25,161 nucleotides of DNA, from the IMG/VR virus record IMGVR_UViG_3300009703_002114, positions 1-25,161 of that record, one strand, 5' to 3'. This document shows positions 14,342 to 20,652 of this stretch, one piece after another. Positions within the stretch are counted from its first letter, which is position 1; each line of letters starts with the position of its first letter. The position numbers and the translations under genes were made by a program. The notes below the pieces were generated by a model, which saw only the letters and a program-made list of their open reading frames with translations, was not told the DNA's origin and did not search any database. The DNA is from a virus.

Positions 14342-15276
14342 TTTAATTTACACTCCATCATTAATTCAGTCATACATGCTACCATGTTGACTTCTTGGTC
14401 AGCAACAAATGCTGACTTATATGTATAATCACTCAAAATAATAATTGCTTGTGGCACACTACTATTTTCCATTCTAGTAAACAAACTATCGTATATCTTT
14501 CGATAGATAGCTTGTGGATCATTATGTATATTTAGCGCTACCCATTTTCTCATTTTTGAGAATTCTTTATCACGAATAAAACTCAATACTTCACTCAATG
14601 ATTCATCATCTAGATTTGCTAGTACTCCGCTATCAATCTTACCTGAAGCTGAATACTTTTGTAATTCATTAAGAACTCTACGAAAATCCGGAAAGAACTT
14701 TTGAATTAATTCGACTACAACTTGTTCATTGTAGTCTATATTCTCTTTTTTAAGAATATCTAATACTCTTTGAAAGATACCATTTGCTATCTGTGGTTTC
14801 TGACCTGATTCAATAGTAAAATCAACAACACTACATCTTGAATGTAATGGAGAAATGATTCTATTTTTGTAATTACAAGTAAAGATGAATCTACAATTCT
14901 TTGAAAATTCTTCTATAAAACCTCTAAGTGCTGGTTGAGTTGATTGTGGATTTAGATAATCTGCTTCATCTAAGATAACAATCTTCGGACCACCACCAAG
15001 TGAAACTGTAGATGCAAACTGTTTAATCTTGACTCTTAATGTATCAATGTTTCTTTCTTCTGAACCATTAATCATCACAAAGTCTGCATCCAATTCATTA
15101 CATAGTGCTTTTGCTACAGTTGTTTTACCAACACCAGCAGTACCACACAATAACAAATTCGGTATTTCTTTATTGTTTACAAAATCTTGAAATATCTTTT
15201 TTGTTTCTGTTGGTAGAATACAATCATTAATATTTCTAGGTCTGTATTTTTCAACCCATAGAAAATCTTCTTTCAT
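14338..15276 (-). CDS. 44: Sliding clamp loader ATPase (gp44-like)
   Basis: 312 aa, matching T4 gp44 (319). 'WVEKYRPRNINDCILP' start; Walker A 'GTAGVGKT' at 45-52; Walker B 'VILDEADYL' near 100-108; sensor 1 'TCNYKNRI'; and the arginine finger in 'HSRCSVVDF' (R147). gp44 forms the ATPase part of the clamp loader with gp62 and opens gp45 onto DNA. It lies 2 nt after the gp45 stop. Its stop overlaps queD rather than gp62, unlike T4. Confidence 0.97.
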   Translation of the reverse strand: MKEDFLWVEKYRPRNINDCILPTETKKIFQDFVNNKEIPNLLLCGTAGVGKTTVAKALCNELDADFVMINGSEERNIDTLRVKIKQFASTVSLGGGPKIVILDEADYLNPQSTQPALRGFIEEFSKNCRFIFTCNYKNRIISPLHSRCSVVDFTIESGQKPQIANGIFQRVLDILKKENIDYNEQVVVELIQKFFPDFRRVLNELQKYSASGKIDSGVLANLDDESLSEVLSFIRDKEFSKMRKWVALNIHNDPQAIYRKIYDSLFTRMENSSVPQAIIILSDYTYKSAFVADQEVNMVACMTELMMECKLN

Positions 15277-15278
15277 TA

Positions 15279-15947
15279 CTAACCTTCATTATAATTTGAA
15301 TCTGGTTCAAGAGCGATGAAGTATTCAACTGCCATGTCCCTGTTAGTAAAGTGAGCTATTCCTTTTGATGATACAAAGACTGTATAGTTACCACCTACCA
15401 CTTTAATGTTTTCCATTCTTAAAAACATTTCGTATGTAGAACCATTACCTTGAGCTACTACTCTACTATAAACATTAGAAGTAGCATTCTTTTTGTCTTT
15501 GACTGTTAATGAAACTGTTGTACCATCACTAGATAAAACCATATCCGGTAATGATAGTACCGAAGAAGCTTTCAATAAACTTCCTAATACTTCTTCATCA
15601 AGATCAAATACAATCTCTGGTTCCGGCATTACAATATCTTTTTGTGGTGATATAACCATTTGTGGATCAGCATAGTAATATGTTACTGAATTATCACCTT
15701 CAGTCACATTTACTGACTCTCCATTGAACTCAAAGTCTGGTGTATCAAACAATGATACTGCTCCGAGATATTCTGATAAGTCATAGATTGAATGTTCTGT
15801 ATCGAATGTTTCATCTACGACTGCTTTCGCGAAAATATTTTTCATCGCGCTTACTGTTGACAGCTCATTACCAGCTTTAACAGTAATACCTGAATTAATT
15901 GTTGAAAAATTATTCAGGACATTAAGTGTGTTGTTACTTAATTTCAT
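15279..15947 (-). CDS. 45: Sliding DNA clamp (gp45-like)
   Basis: 222 aa from ATG 15947, which has GGAG six bases upstream; the longer reading frame upstream is rejected. 'MKLSNNTLNVLNNFSTINSG' is typical of T4-type gp45 starts, and the length agrees with T4 gp45 (228). The C-terminal 'AHFTNRDMAVEYFIALE' completes the fold. The trimeric clamp tethers the polymerase and in T4 also activates late promoters. It overlaps the DUF3310 gene by 14 nt and precedes gp44, the T4 order. Confidence 0.93.
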   Translation of the reverse strand: MKLSNNTLNVLNNFSTINSGITVKAGNELSTVSAMKNIFAKAVVDETFDTEHSIYDLSEYLGAVSLFDTPDFEFNGESVNVTEGDNSVTYYYADPQMVISPQKDIVMPEPEIVFDLDEEVLGSLLKASSVLSLPDMVLSSDGTTVSLTVKDKKNATSNVYSRVVAQGNGSTYEMFLRMENIKVVGGNYTVFVSSKGIAHFTNRDMAVEYFIALEPDSNYNEG

Positions 15948-16245
15948 CACTTTCTCCATTATTATTATCATGCACATGAAGTGCAATTATACCATAATGT
16001 AAAACCTTTAATAAGTCTTTACGATTATAGCCTTCCTTTTTACCATAGCGTTGAGCATACTTGAGAATATTTCCTATACAGAAACCTTCTCCATGTCCTC
16101 CGTCTATTATAAATTCTGTTGCTTGAAATTTGTTTTGATTATAATGTGAACCTTTATCTCTAGAATAAGTTGAGTCTATATATTTACCTAACTCTTTTAC
16201 TAGTTCACCTTCACTAAATTTATAATCTATCTTTTTCAAACTCAT
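15934..16245 (-). CDS. DUF3310-family protein
   Basis: 103 aa. 'SHYNQNKFQATEFI', 'GFCIGNILKYAQRYGKKEG' and 'KDLLKVLHYGIIALH' follow the DUF3310 pattern (H-Y, G-N-x-x-K-Y-x-x-R, K-x-D-L-x-K), a small phage family sometimes called nucleotide-kinase-like but without proven activity. Its ATG stands exactly six bases after the TATAAT of a consensus promoter (16252-16279), so the promoter would give a leaderless mRNA; it can also be read from the upstream gene, which it overlaps. It precedes gp45. Confidence 0.8.
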   Translation of the reverse strand: MSLKKIDYKFSEGELVKELGKYIDSTYSRDKGSHYNQNKFQATEFIIDGGHGEGFCIGNILKYAQRYGKKEGYNRKDLLKVLHYGIIALHVHDNNNGESDEIK

Positions 16246-16445
16246 GTATCTATTATACTATCGATTCCTGTCCTGTCAAGTTTCTTTCGATCATATTTTG
16301 TTTTATCTTTATGAACTTGAGTAATACCATGTTTTGGTGTTTTCTTATGACCTTTTATTACAGGTTTCTTTTTACCAAAAATTTTATCCCATTGGTCTTG
16401 ATAGACACCATCTTTCTCGGGTCTTCTTTTACTTCCTTTACTCAT
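16242..16445 (-). CDS. Small basic protein, unknown
   Basis: 67 aa, very rich in Lys and Arg: 'MSKGSKRRPEKDGVYQDQWD', then 'GKKKPVIKGHKKTPKHG'. No hydrophobic core or known motif is seen; it is likely disordered and may bind nucleic acid. Its ATG lies inside the upstream 56-aa gene, and its end overlaps the DUF3310 gene (ATGA). The promoter for that gene is inside its last codons. Confidence 0.7.
   Translation of the reverse strand: MSKGSKRRPEKDGVYQDQWDKIFGKKKPVIKGHKKTPKHGITQVHKDKTKYDRKKLDRTGIDSIIDT
16252..16279 (-). promoter_or_regulatory. Consensus sigma70-type promoter, TTGACA-N16-TATAAT
   Basis: TTGACA at 16279-16274, a 16-nt spacer and TATAAT at 16257-16252. Six bases separate TATAAT from the ATG of the DUF3310 gene, so the expected start of transcription is the A of that ATG. 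It would also serve gp45, gp44 and the genes beyond. Confidence 0.75.
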
Positions 16446-16608
16446 TTCTTTGTTTCAACCAATCTCTATAAGATAAATCTTCACCTTTTATGTTTTCTTG
16501 ATGTAAATACTTTTGATATTCTTTTTTACTTTCTTTAGACTTGTTCATAGTGTTTACCCAACCATCAGAACTATCTAACCATTCTTTTGAATTAATTTCT
16601 TTTCTCAC
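16438..16608 (-). CDS. 56-aa protein with GTG start, unknown
   Basis: GTG at 16608 overlaps the stop of the SET-domain gene as GTGA, and the TAA overlaps the next gene. The product is hydrophilic with many Lys and Glu ('MNKSKESKKEYQKYLHQENI', then 'YRDWLKQRNE') and is probably helical. The tight overlaps on both sides are the main support. No family recognised. Confidence 0.62.
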   Translation of the reverse strand: MRKEINSKEWLDSSDGWVNTMNKSKESKKEYQKYLHQENIKGEDLSYRDWLKQRNE

Positions 16609-16937
16609 GCTTCTATATCATCATACCCAACAGTATAAAATACAGTTAATTCTTCACCTTCTTCTATAGGTTTAATTGTATACAGTTCTCTTTGGTTTCC
16701 GTCATGATAATGAATATTCATATTAATAAAACAATTAGGATTCTCTGAATGATTTATAAAACCACCAAGAGGTGTTCTTATCCAATCCCATCTATTTGCT
16801 TCCCATACATGAGTCACACCAAGAAAGATACCTGCTTTCAAATTTTCTTTTGTAAATAATCCATTACCATTTATAGGTGAACTAGCAATAGTCAACCCAT
16901 CAGGTAATGGTTTGTAATGTTGTGGTCCAAATTTCAT
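16605..16937 (-). CDS. SET-domain protein (putative lysine methyltransferase)
   Basis: 110 aa from ATG 16937, which overlaps the upstream stop as ATGA; a longer frame upstream is not needed. The SET-fold motifs are all present: 'GNGLFTKENLKAG' (24-36), 'FINHSENPNCF' (60-70, the N-H-S-x-x-P-N-C signature) and 'IEEGEELTVFYTVGYDD' (91-107, G-E-E-L-x-x-x-Y). SET proteins transfer methyl groups from SAM to lysines. No pre- or post-SET cysteines are seen, so it is a minimal form. The target could be a phage or host protein; that is unknown. Confidence 0.85.
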   Translation of the reverse strand: MKFGPQHYKPLPDGLTIASSPINGNGLFTKENLKAGIFLGVTHVWEANRWDWIRTPLGGFINHSENPNCFINMNIHYHDGNQRELYTIKPIEEGEELTVFYTVGYDDIEA

Positions 16938-17422
16938 AATGTAAACCACTCTGGTGTTGGTCTTTTTTTCCAAACACTAAAACTACTTTTCTCACCCATG
17001 TAATATTTTTGATACGCTTCAACTGAATCTTCACCTTTATATTCATCTGGCATACATTGTGGTGGTTGATAAAACTTTTTATTGATTGGTATATTCTTTG
17101 GAGGTGTTCTTAATGTCTCTCTTAATTTTAAATCTGTCATGTGTCCTTTCTCATAACGATATGTGTATTCATCACATAGTGCTTCAAACAATCTGTATAA
17201 CCACCAATAGTTGTATACATTATCTCTTACCCATATTGTACTTGGGTGATTAACATGAGCTCTTTTGTACATAAACAATTCGTCAGCTTTTTCATCACCG
17301 TCCAGAACTCTATGAGCTGTACATAACATTTGTGCTGACTCAAGTATCATCTTTACACAATGTTTATCATTATGTTCTATAGCTGATATCTCAGGACTTT
17401 CATTCAAGTAAAATATATTCAT
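16934..17422 (-). CDS. Conserved phage protein, unknown function
   Basis: 162 aa. Clear pattern of His, Trp and Cys: 'MNIFYLNESPE', 'DKHCVKMILESAQMLCTAHR' near 19-38, 'HVNHPSTIWVRDNVYNYWWL' near 56-75 and 'KFYQPPQCMPDEYKGEDSVE' near 116-135. The many conserved-looking His/Asp residues hint at a metal-binding helical enzyme, and the type resembles a protein often seen in T4-like marine phages, but I know no proven function. It overlaps the SET gene (ATGA). Confidence 0.8.
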   Translation of the reverse strand: MNIFYLNESPEISAIEHNDKHCVKMILESAQMLCTAHRVLDGDEKADELFMYKRAHVNHPSTIWVRDNVYNYWWLYRLFEALCDEYTYRYEKGHMTDLKLRETLRTPPKNIPINKKFYQPPQCMPDEYKGEDSVEAYQKYYMGEKSSFSVWKKRPTPEWFTL

Positions 17423-17423
17423 G

Positions 17424-17567
17424 TTAGTGTCCTATGTGCATTCCTAAAAAGAAACCTAAACCAAATATAAACCAATCGAATATGAAGTGCATACAGAAAC
17501 TACCAATAAAGATAGTTTTCCAATTACACTTACAAAACTCTAAATGTCCCATTACTCTATCAATCAT
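17424..17567 (-). CDS. 47-aa membrane protein, unknown
   Basis: ATG 17567, TAA at 17424-17426. 'WKTIFIGSFCMHFIFDWFIF' and 'GLGFFLGMHIGH' form one long or two short hydrophobic helices. The ATG overlaps the stop of the upstream 54-aa gene as ATGA, and the stop is one base from the next ATG. Coding is supported by this packing. Confidence 0.6.
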   Translation of the reverse strand: MIDRVMGHLEFCKCNWKTIFIGSFCMHFIFDWFIFGLGFFLGMHIGH

Positions 17568-17728
17568 AAATTAAACCACCATACGATAAAACCAAACACT
17601 ATAATGTAAGGTGCAAACTTCCAACCAAGTTTAACTGACCCAGCAACAAAGCTGAAAAGTATACCCAAACACATTCCAATAATTATTAGTGGTACCATTA
17701 TGTTCCACATTATTTCTAATTCATTCAT
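17564..17728 (-). CDS. 54-aa membrane protein, unknown
   Basis: ATG 17728 overlaps the upstream stop (ATGA); TGA at 17564-17566 overlaps the next ATG. 'VPLIIIGMCLGILFSFVAGS' and 'FAPYIIVFGFIVWWF' give two likely transmembrane helices. No family recognised. Confidence 0.62.
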   Translation of the reverse strand: MNELEIMWNIMVPLIIIGMCLGILFSFVAGSVKLGWKFAPYIIVFGFIVWWFNL

Positions 17729-18009
17729 AACGCTTGTATTCTCCTAAGTAAAGCTGATACTTCTTTCCAATCTAAATGTCCAATAACATCATCTGTTATT
17801 TCTGTAGAATAATCTAAGTGACCTTCTTCATTTAGAACAGCTAACTCCCATTTACCACTACTGTAACCATAAGAACCTTCATGTCGAATGACACTTGCTC
17901 CCATTTGATTATCAAATTGATATAGTTTTTGAACGCCACCATAGTGTTCATTTTCTTCATAACAATAATCTTTTAGTGGTCTTTTGAAATTGTATTCTGC
18001 ATTCATCAT
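17725..18009 (-). CDS. Conserved small phage protein, unknown function
   Basis: 94 aa, or 93 from the second Met at 18006. 'GGVQKLYQFDNQMGASVIRH', 'GSYGYSSGKWELAVL' and 'STEITDDVIGHLDWKEVSAL' suggest a compact alpha/beta protein of the kind common in T4-like marine phages. The second ATG stands six bases after TATAAT of a perfect promoter, so it is probably read from a leaderless mRNA starting at that codon. No function known. Confidence 0.78.
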   Translation of the reverse strand: MMNAEYNFKRPLKDYCYEENEHYGGVQKLYQFDNQMGASVIRHEGSYGYSSGKWELAVLNEEGHLDYSTEITDDVIGHLDWKEVSALLRRIQAL

Positions 18010-18012
18010 ATA

Positions 18013-18041
18013 ATTATACTCTCATTTTTTAAATCTGTCAA
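18013..18041 (-). promoter_or_regulatory. Perfect sigma70-type promoter, TTGACA-N17-TATAAT
   Basis: TTGACA at 18041-18036, a 17-nt spacer and TATAAT at 18018-18013, directly after the Thr tRNA. Expected transcription start is the A of the ATG at 18006. Confidence 0.82.
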
Positions 18042-18043
18042 AC

Positions 18044-18119
18044 TGGAGCTATCGGTCAGATTCGAACTGACGACCTGCTGATTACAAATCAGCTGCTCTA
18101 CCAACTGAGCTACGATAGC
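18044..18119 (-). tRNA. tRNA-Thr (anticodon TGT)
   Basis: Full cloverleaf: acceptor GCTATCG/CGATAGC, D arm GCTC..GAGC, anticodon stem GCTGA/TCAGC with loop TTTGTAA, T arm GTCAG TTCGAAT CTGAC, discriminator T and an encoded CCA (18044-18046). Reads ACA codons, which are frequent in AT-rich genes like these. Confidence 0.95.
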
Positions 18120-18124
18120 GAATT

Positions 18125-18200
18125 TGGTGGAGCGAATAGGAATCGAACCTACGACCTACTGGATGCAAACCAGTCGCTCTCCCTACTGAGCTACCGCCCC
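18125..18200 (-). tRNA. tRNA-Ala (anticodon TGC)
   Basis: Acceptor GGGGCGG with TCGCTCC (wobble pairs), D arm GCTC..GAGC, anticodon stem ACTGG/CCAGT with loop TTTGCAT, T arm GTAGG TTCGATT CCTAT, discriminator A and encoded CCA (18125-18127). Its first 10 bases are also the end of the upstream zinc-ribbon gene. Five bases separate it from tRNA-Thr. Confidence 0.94.
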
Positions 18201-18379
18201 GAAACTTTCTCATAACATTTTTCACAAAACTGTGGGTCAATCATTACTAATTGATCTTTTACTAAACTTGGTCTACCTGATAAGTTTGTTGCTACATACA
18301 TTTCTACATCACCTTCAATATACACACCACACTTTGAACACTTACCTGGACCAAACTTTTTTTCAAACTCAATCGACAT
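18191..18379 (-). CDS. 62-aa zinc-ribbon-like protein
   Basis: Two Cys pairs, 'GKCSKCGVYIEGD' and 'QFCEKCYEKV', about 35 residues apart, predict one zinc-binding site. No other domain is seen. The stop TAG and last codons lie inside the Ala tRNA, so tRNA processing would cut the mRNA at the gene's end. The start overlaps the upstream 49-aa gene by 11 nt. Function unknown; binding of nucleic acid or a protein is possible. Confidence 0.72.
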   Translation of the reverse strand: MSIEFEKKFGPGKCSKCGVYIEGDVEMYVATNLSGRPSLVKDQLVMIDPQFCEKCYEKVSGR

Positions 18380-18518
18380 CTGCGTAAACTACTTCCATTA
18401 GTTCCTCAAACATTGTCCTAAAGTTTTCTTTTGATACAAAAGATGCATCATGTTTAATTTGATTTTTTCTATAAACATCATACGCATCATCTAATTGTTT
18501 TTCTAAATATAAAATCAT
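18369..18518 (-). CDS. 49-aa protein, unknown
   Basis: ATG 18518, TGA at 18369-18371. Helical, charged: 'MILYLEKQLDDAYDVYRKNQ', then 'FRTMFEELMEVVYADVD'. Overlaps on both sides (ATGA with the micro-ORF upstream, 11 nt with the zinc-ribbon gene) support coding. Looks like the many small early proteins of T4-like phages; no function known. Confidence 0.65.
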   Translation of the reverse strand: MILYLEKQLDDAYDVYRKNQIKHDASFVSKENFRTMFEELMEVVYADVD

Positions 18519-18592
18519 AATTCAAAATCTGGTGGGATGGAGTCGCTGTCTATACTACAAGAGCTAGAATAAAATTGTCCTCTTTGTATAAT
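18515..18592 (-). CDS. Possible 25-codon micro-ORF with ATT start
   Basis: An open frame after an in-frame TAG ends with TGA overlapping the next ATG (ATGA), the junction used by real genes here. It has no ATG, GTG or TTG. A strong AGGAG site stands six bases before an ATT, giving a peptide that contains 'IQRGQFYSSSCSIDSDS' and ends 'IPPDFEL'. Base composition is more GC-rich than around it. It may instead be a structured RNA (see 18534-18608). Confidence 0.35.
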   Translation of the reverse strand: MIQRGQFYSSSCSIDSDSIPPDFEL

Positions 18593-18608
18593 GTCGTACT
18601 CCTGTCCC
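18534..18608 (-). promoter_or_regulatory. Nested RNA hairpin that would hide an AGGAG ribosome site
   Basis: On the minus strand GGGACAGGAGT (18608-18598) can pair with ACTCCATCCC (18543-18534), enclosing an inner stem TACAAAGAG (18588-18580) with CTCTTGTA (18563-18556). The AGGAG of the micro-ORF lies in the outer stem. Drawn by eye; energies not computed. Confidence 0.4.
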
Positions 18609-18626
18609 TACCCGAGCTCGAAGCCC

Positions 18627-18755
18627 CTATTGTATCCATTTTGATTTTCGAAATAATTCCAAAATCAAATAACCTAATAAAACCCATAATCCTATATTGA
18701 ATAATAACTCAATAGAATTTATAGGTAACCAAAATAAATTTATTAAAAATTCCAT
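18627..18755 (-). CDS. 42-aa membrane protein, unknown
   Basis: ATG 18755 overlaps the upstream TAA (TAATG); TAG at 18627-18629. 'NIGLWVLLGYLILELF' is a likely membrane helix followed by a basic end 'RKSKWIQ'. A TAATG junction and a fitting product support it. Confidence 0.58.
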   Translation of the reverse strand: MEFLINLFWLPINSIELLFNIGLWVLLGYLILELFRKSKWIQ

Positions 18756-19009
18756 TACCATTTCTCCTTGCCAACTATTTTACCTTGTGAATAATCCATC
18801 CATCTACTTTGAGTTTCAAAGTTAGTCGGATTATTATCTTCACCAACATAAGTAAATTTTGAATATAATGTTGAAGGATTGATATGGTCAAATTCTTCTT
18901 CACATTCACAATCATGTTTAACACTATACTTACCAATATCTAAATTAGTACCATATATCAACTCACCGTTGTCCATTTTCATATAAAGCATGTCTGATAT
19001 ACTAGGCAT
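18755..19009 (-). CDS. 84-aa protein with Cys/His-rich centre, unknown
   Basis: 'MPSISDMLYMKMDNGELIYG' suggests a beta-rich start, 'KHDCECEEEFDHINP' is a C-x-C/His cluster that might bind metal, and the end is polar. It joins neighbours by TAATG overlaps on both sides. No family recognised. Confidence 0.7.
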   Translation of the reverse strand: MPSISDMLYMKMDNGELIYGTNLDIGKYSVKHDCECEEEFDHINPSTLYSKFTYVGEDNNPTNFETQSRWMDYSQGKIVGKEKW

Positions 19010-19272
19010 TAATTACCACCTCTAACATAAGCTCTAATTAGTTCATCACCTTTCAGTTGTTTTCCTAACCAAACGATTTCACCTGTTTTATTAATAGTTC
19101 TTTTAACCTCACCGTTATTGTAACATATATCTAAAACTGAACCATCAGTTCTGTCTGTTGCATACCACATTGAATTTAATGAATGTGCATGTATAGTTTT
19201 TGGAATGTAAGCCCACTCCTCAGCTTCTAGTTTAATTTTTTGTCTTTCGACTCTATCTTCATATTGTGTCAT
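19009..19272 (-). CDS. 87-aa protein, unknown
   Basis: ATG 19272 is preferred over an upstream TTG at 19302; AGGAG lies 12 bases upstream. A helical start 'RVERQKIKLEAEEWAYIPK' leads into a beta-rich part 'SMWYATDRTDGSVLDICYNN' and 'KTGEIVWLGKQLKG'. No family recognised. It follows the 29-aa ORF by 4 nt. Confidence 0.65.
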   Translation of the reverse strand: MTQYEDRVERQKIKLEAEEWAYIPKTIHAHSLNSMWYATDRTDGSVLDICYNNGEVKRTINKTGEIVWLGKQLKGDELIRAYVRGGN

Positions 19273-19276
19273 ATTA

Positions 19277-19366
19277 CTATTTATCTCCTGTTCCACCACC
19301 AATGATAGTAAAAATCCCTCTCCCTAGTTCAGAACAAACATCAGGAGAGAGACCGAGGTAAAACAT
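19277..19366 (-). CDS. Possible 29-aa peptide gene
   Basis: ATG 19366 lies 1 nt past the AAA+ gene stop and TAG ends 4 nt before the next ATG. The peptide 'MFYLGLSPDVCSELGRG' plus 'IFTIIGGGTGDK' looks protein-like. The same DNA can form the terminator-like hairpin listed at 19310-19352, so one or both readings may hold. Confidence 0.42.
   Translation of the reverse strand: MFYLGLSPDVCSELGRGIFTIIGGGTGDK
19310..19352 (-). terminator. Possible rho-independent terminator after the AAA+ gene
   Basis: TCTCTCTCCT (19352-19343) pairs with GGGAGAGGGA (19324-19315), including G-U pairs, over an 18-nt loop, followed at once by TTTTT. The large loop lowers confidence. Confidence 0.5.
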
Positions 19367-19367
19367 T

Positions 19368-20567
19368 TTAAAATAAGTCCTCATTATTATCGGGTTCTGA
19401 ATATTCCGAAGCATGCTTAGCTTTAAGTTCTTCTAATTCTTGTTCATAAGAAGAAACAGTTTCATCAACTTCATTAGCTTCTTCATCTACTTTAGTGTAG
19501 AGGTCTAAGAATGTTGCTTTAGTTTCTGAATCGAACCTTGCAACACACATTTCAATCGCTTTCAATTTGTTATCGAACATTTTGAAAGCTTGAACAATGT
19601 GAACTAATCTTCTAGTTGATATCAATTCATCAATTGCACCTTCGTAAAAACTTTTTCTGATAACATCAGCCCAAGTAACTAAGTTAGTTGCAAAATCAAT
19701 TGCACCTTTAACTTCAAGTTTTTCAAATTCTTTGACAAGAATTTTTTTCTCAATTGCATTAGAAGGATATTCTTGTTCCATTGTGATTGAGAACCTTTCT
19801 AAGAAAGCTTCGTTAAGAACATTAGTTCCAATAAATCTTCCATCGTCTGAACCTTTACCTTTAGTGTTCGCTGTTGCGACTATTGTAAAACCATCTTTTG
19901 GAGAAACATATTCACCAGTTTTTTTGTTTAAGTAACCTTTACCTTCAAGTATTGATTGAAGACACATAATTTTGTTAGACGCTAAATCAATTTCGTCAAT
20001 TAAAAGAACAGCACCTTTTCTCATTGCTTTGAGAACTGGACCTTCTCTGAAAACAATGTTTCCATCTACCAAAGTATTTGAACCAATAAGATCATCTTCA
20101 TCGGTTTCAATAGTAACATTGACTCTGTAACATTCTTTTTTGAGTTTAGCACATATTTGTTCAACCATCATAGTTTTACCATTACCTGATAAACCTGTAA
20201 TGAAAACTGGAAAGAACAATCCTGAATTCAGAATTGATTTTAAATCTGTAAAATGTCCAAATGGAACATATTCTTTAACAGTTTCAGGAACTACTGAAAC
20301 ATCATTCAAAAGAACATTAACTGCTCCCGTTGAAGTAGGACTTACCGGTAAGTCAACTACATTATTTTGAACTGCAACTCCTGCAAGTTCTAATGAGTAA
20401 GTACCATGTCCTACTCTGTAAGTTGGTTTTTGTAACCAAGAAGGATTTGGACATCCTGTCTCTGCACAAATCTTTTTAATTTGTGACTTTGAAAACTCAG
20501 CTTGTCCTGGATAAAGTCCAGCAGCTGCGTCAATAAATTTCTCATGTTGAGCTGTCAATTTAATCAT
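19368..20567 (-). CDS. MoxR/CobS-like AAA+ ATPase
   Basis: 399 aa. Walker A 'GLSGNGKT' at 125-132, 'ETDEDDLIG' near 154-162 (typical of CobS-like proteins), Walker B 'VLLIDEIDLA' near 187-196 and sensor 1 'IVATANTKG' near 229-237. The N-terminal ~100 residues are a separate domain and the C-terminus is acidic. Marine T4-like phages carry this gene annotated as cobS (cobalt chelatase), but no other cobalamin gene is near. The upstream gene is a VWA protein, and MoxR-type AAA+ ATPases generally work with VWA partners. GAGGT precedes the ATG at 20567, which overlaps the stop of a 12-codon mini-ORF (TAATG). Confidence 0.92.
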   Translation of the reverse strand: MIKLTAQHEKFIDAAAGLYPGQAEFSKSQIKKICAETGCPNPSWLQKPTYRVGHGTYSLELAGVAVQNNVVDLPVSPTSTGAVNVLLNDVSVVPETVKEYVPFGHFTDLKSILNSGLFFPVFITGLSGNGKTMMVEQICAKLKKECYRVNVTIETDEDDLIGSNTLVDGNIVFREGPVLKAMRKGAVLLIDEIDLASNKIMCLQSILEGKGYLNKKTGEYVSPKDGFTIVATANTKGKGSDDGRFIGTNVLNEAFLERFSITMEQEYPSNAIEKKILVKEFEKLEVKGAIDFATNLVTWADVIRKSFYEGAIDELISTRRLVHIVQAFKMFDNKLKAIEMCVARFDSETKATFLDLYTKVDEEANEVDETVSSYEQELEELKAKHASEYSEPDNNEDLF

Positions 20568-20614
20568 TATATATTTACCTCACTATTTAATTGATTATTT
20601 TTCATTATGTACAT

Positions 20615-20644
20615 AGTATAACAAAAGTGTACCAGCGGTTTCAA
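20615..20644 (-). promoter_or_regulatory. Promoter of the AAA+ gene, copy A of a conserved promoter repeat
   Basis: TTGAAA at 20644-20639, an 18-nt spacer CCGCTGGTACACTTTTGT and TATACT at 20620-20615. The spacer is nearly identical in copies B and C. Leader of about 40 nt before the ATG at 20567. Confidence 0.75.
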
Positions 20645-20652
20645 GTTTTGTA

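Noticed and set aside
18515-18627. A glutamine (glnA/downstream-peptide) riboswitch or a tmRNA-like gene.
   Set aside because: The conserved aptamer core could not be matched, and the acceptor and T-arm parts of a tRNA-like end do not pair.
19368-20567. Cobaltochelatase CobS and a phage role in vitamin B12 synthesis.
   Set aside because: The similarity is to the general MoxR/CobS ATPase type; no other cobalamin gene is present and the partner has an extra protease-like domain.
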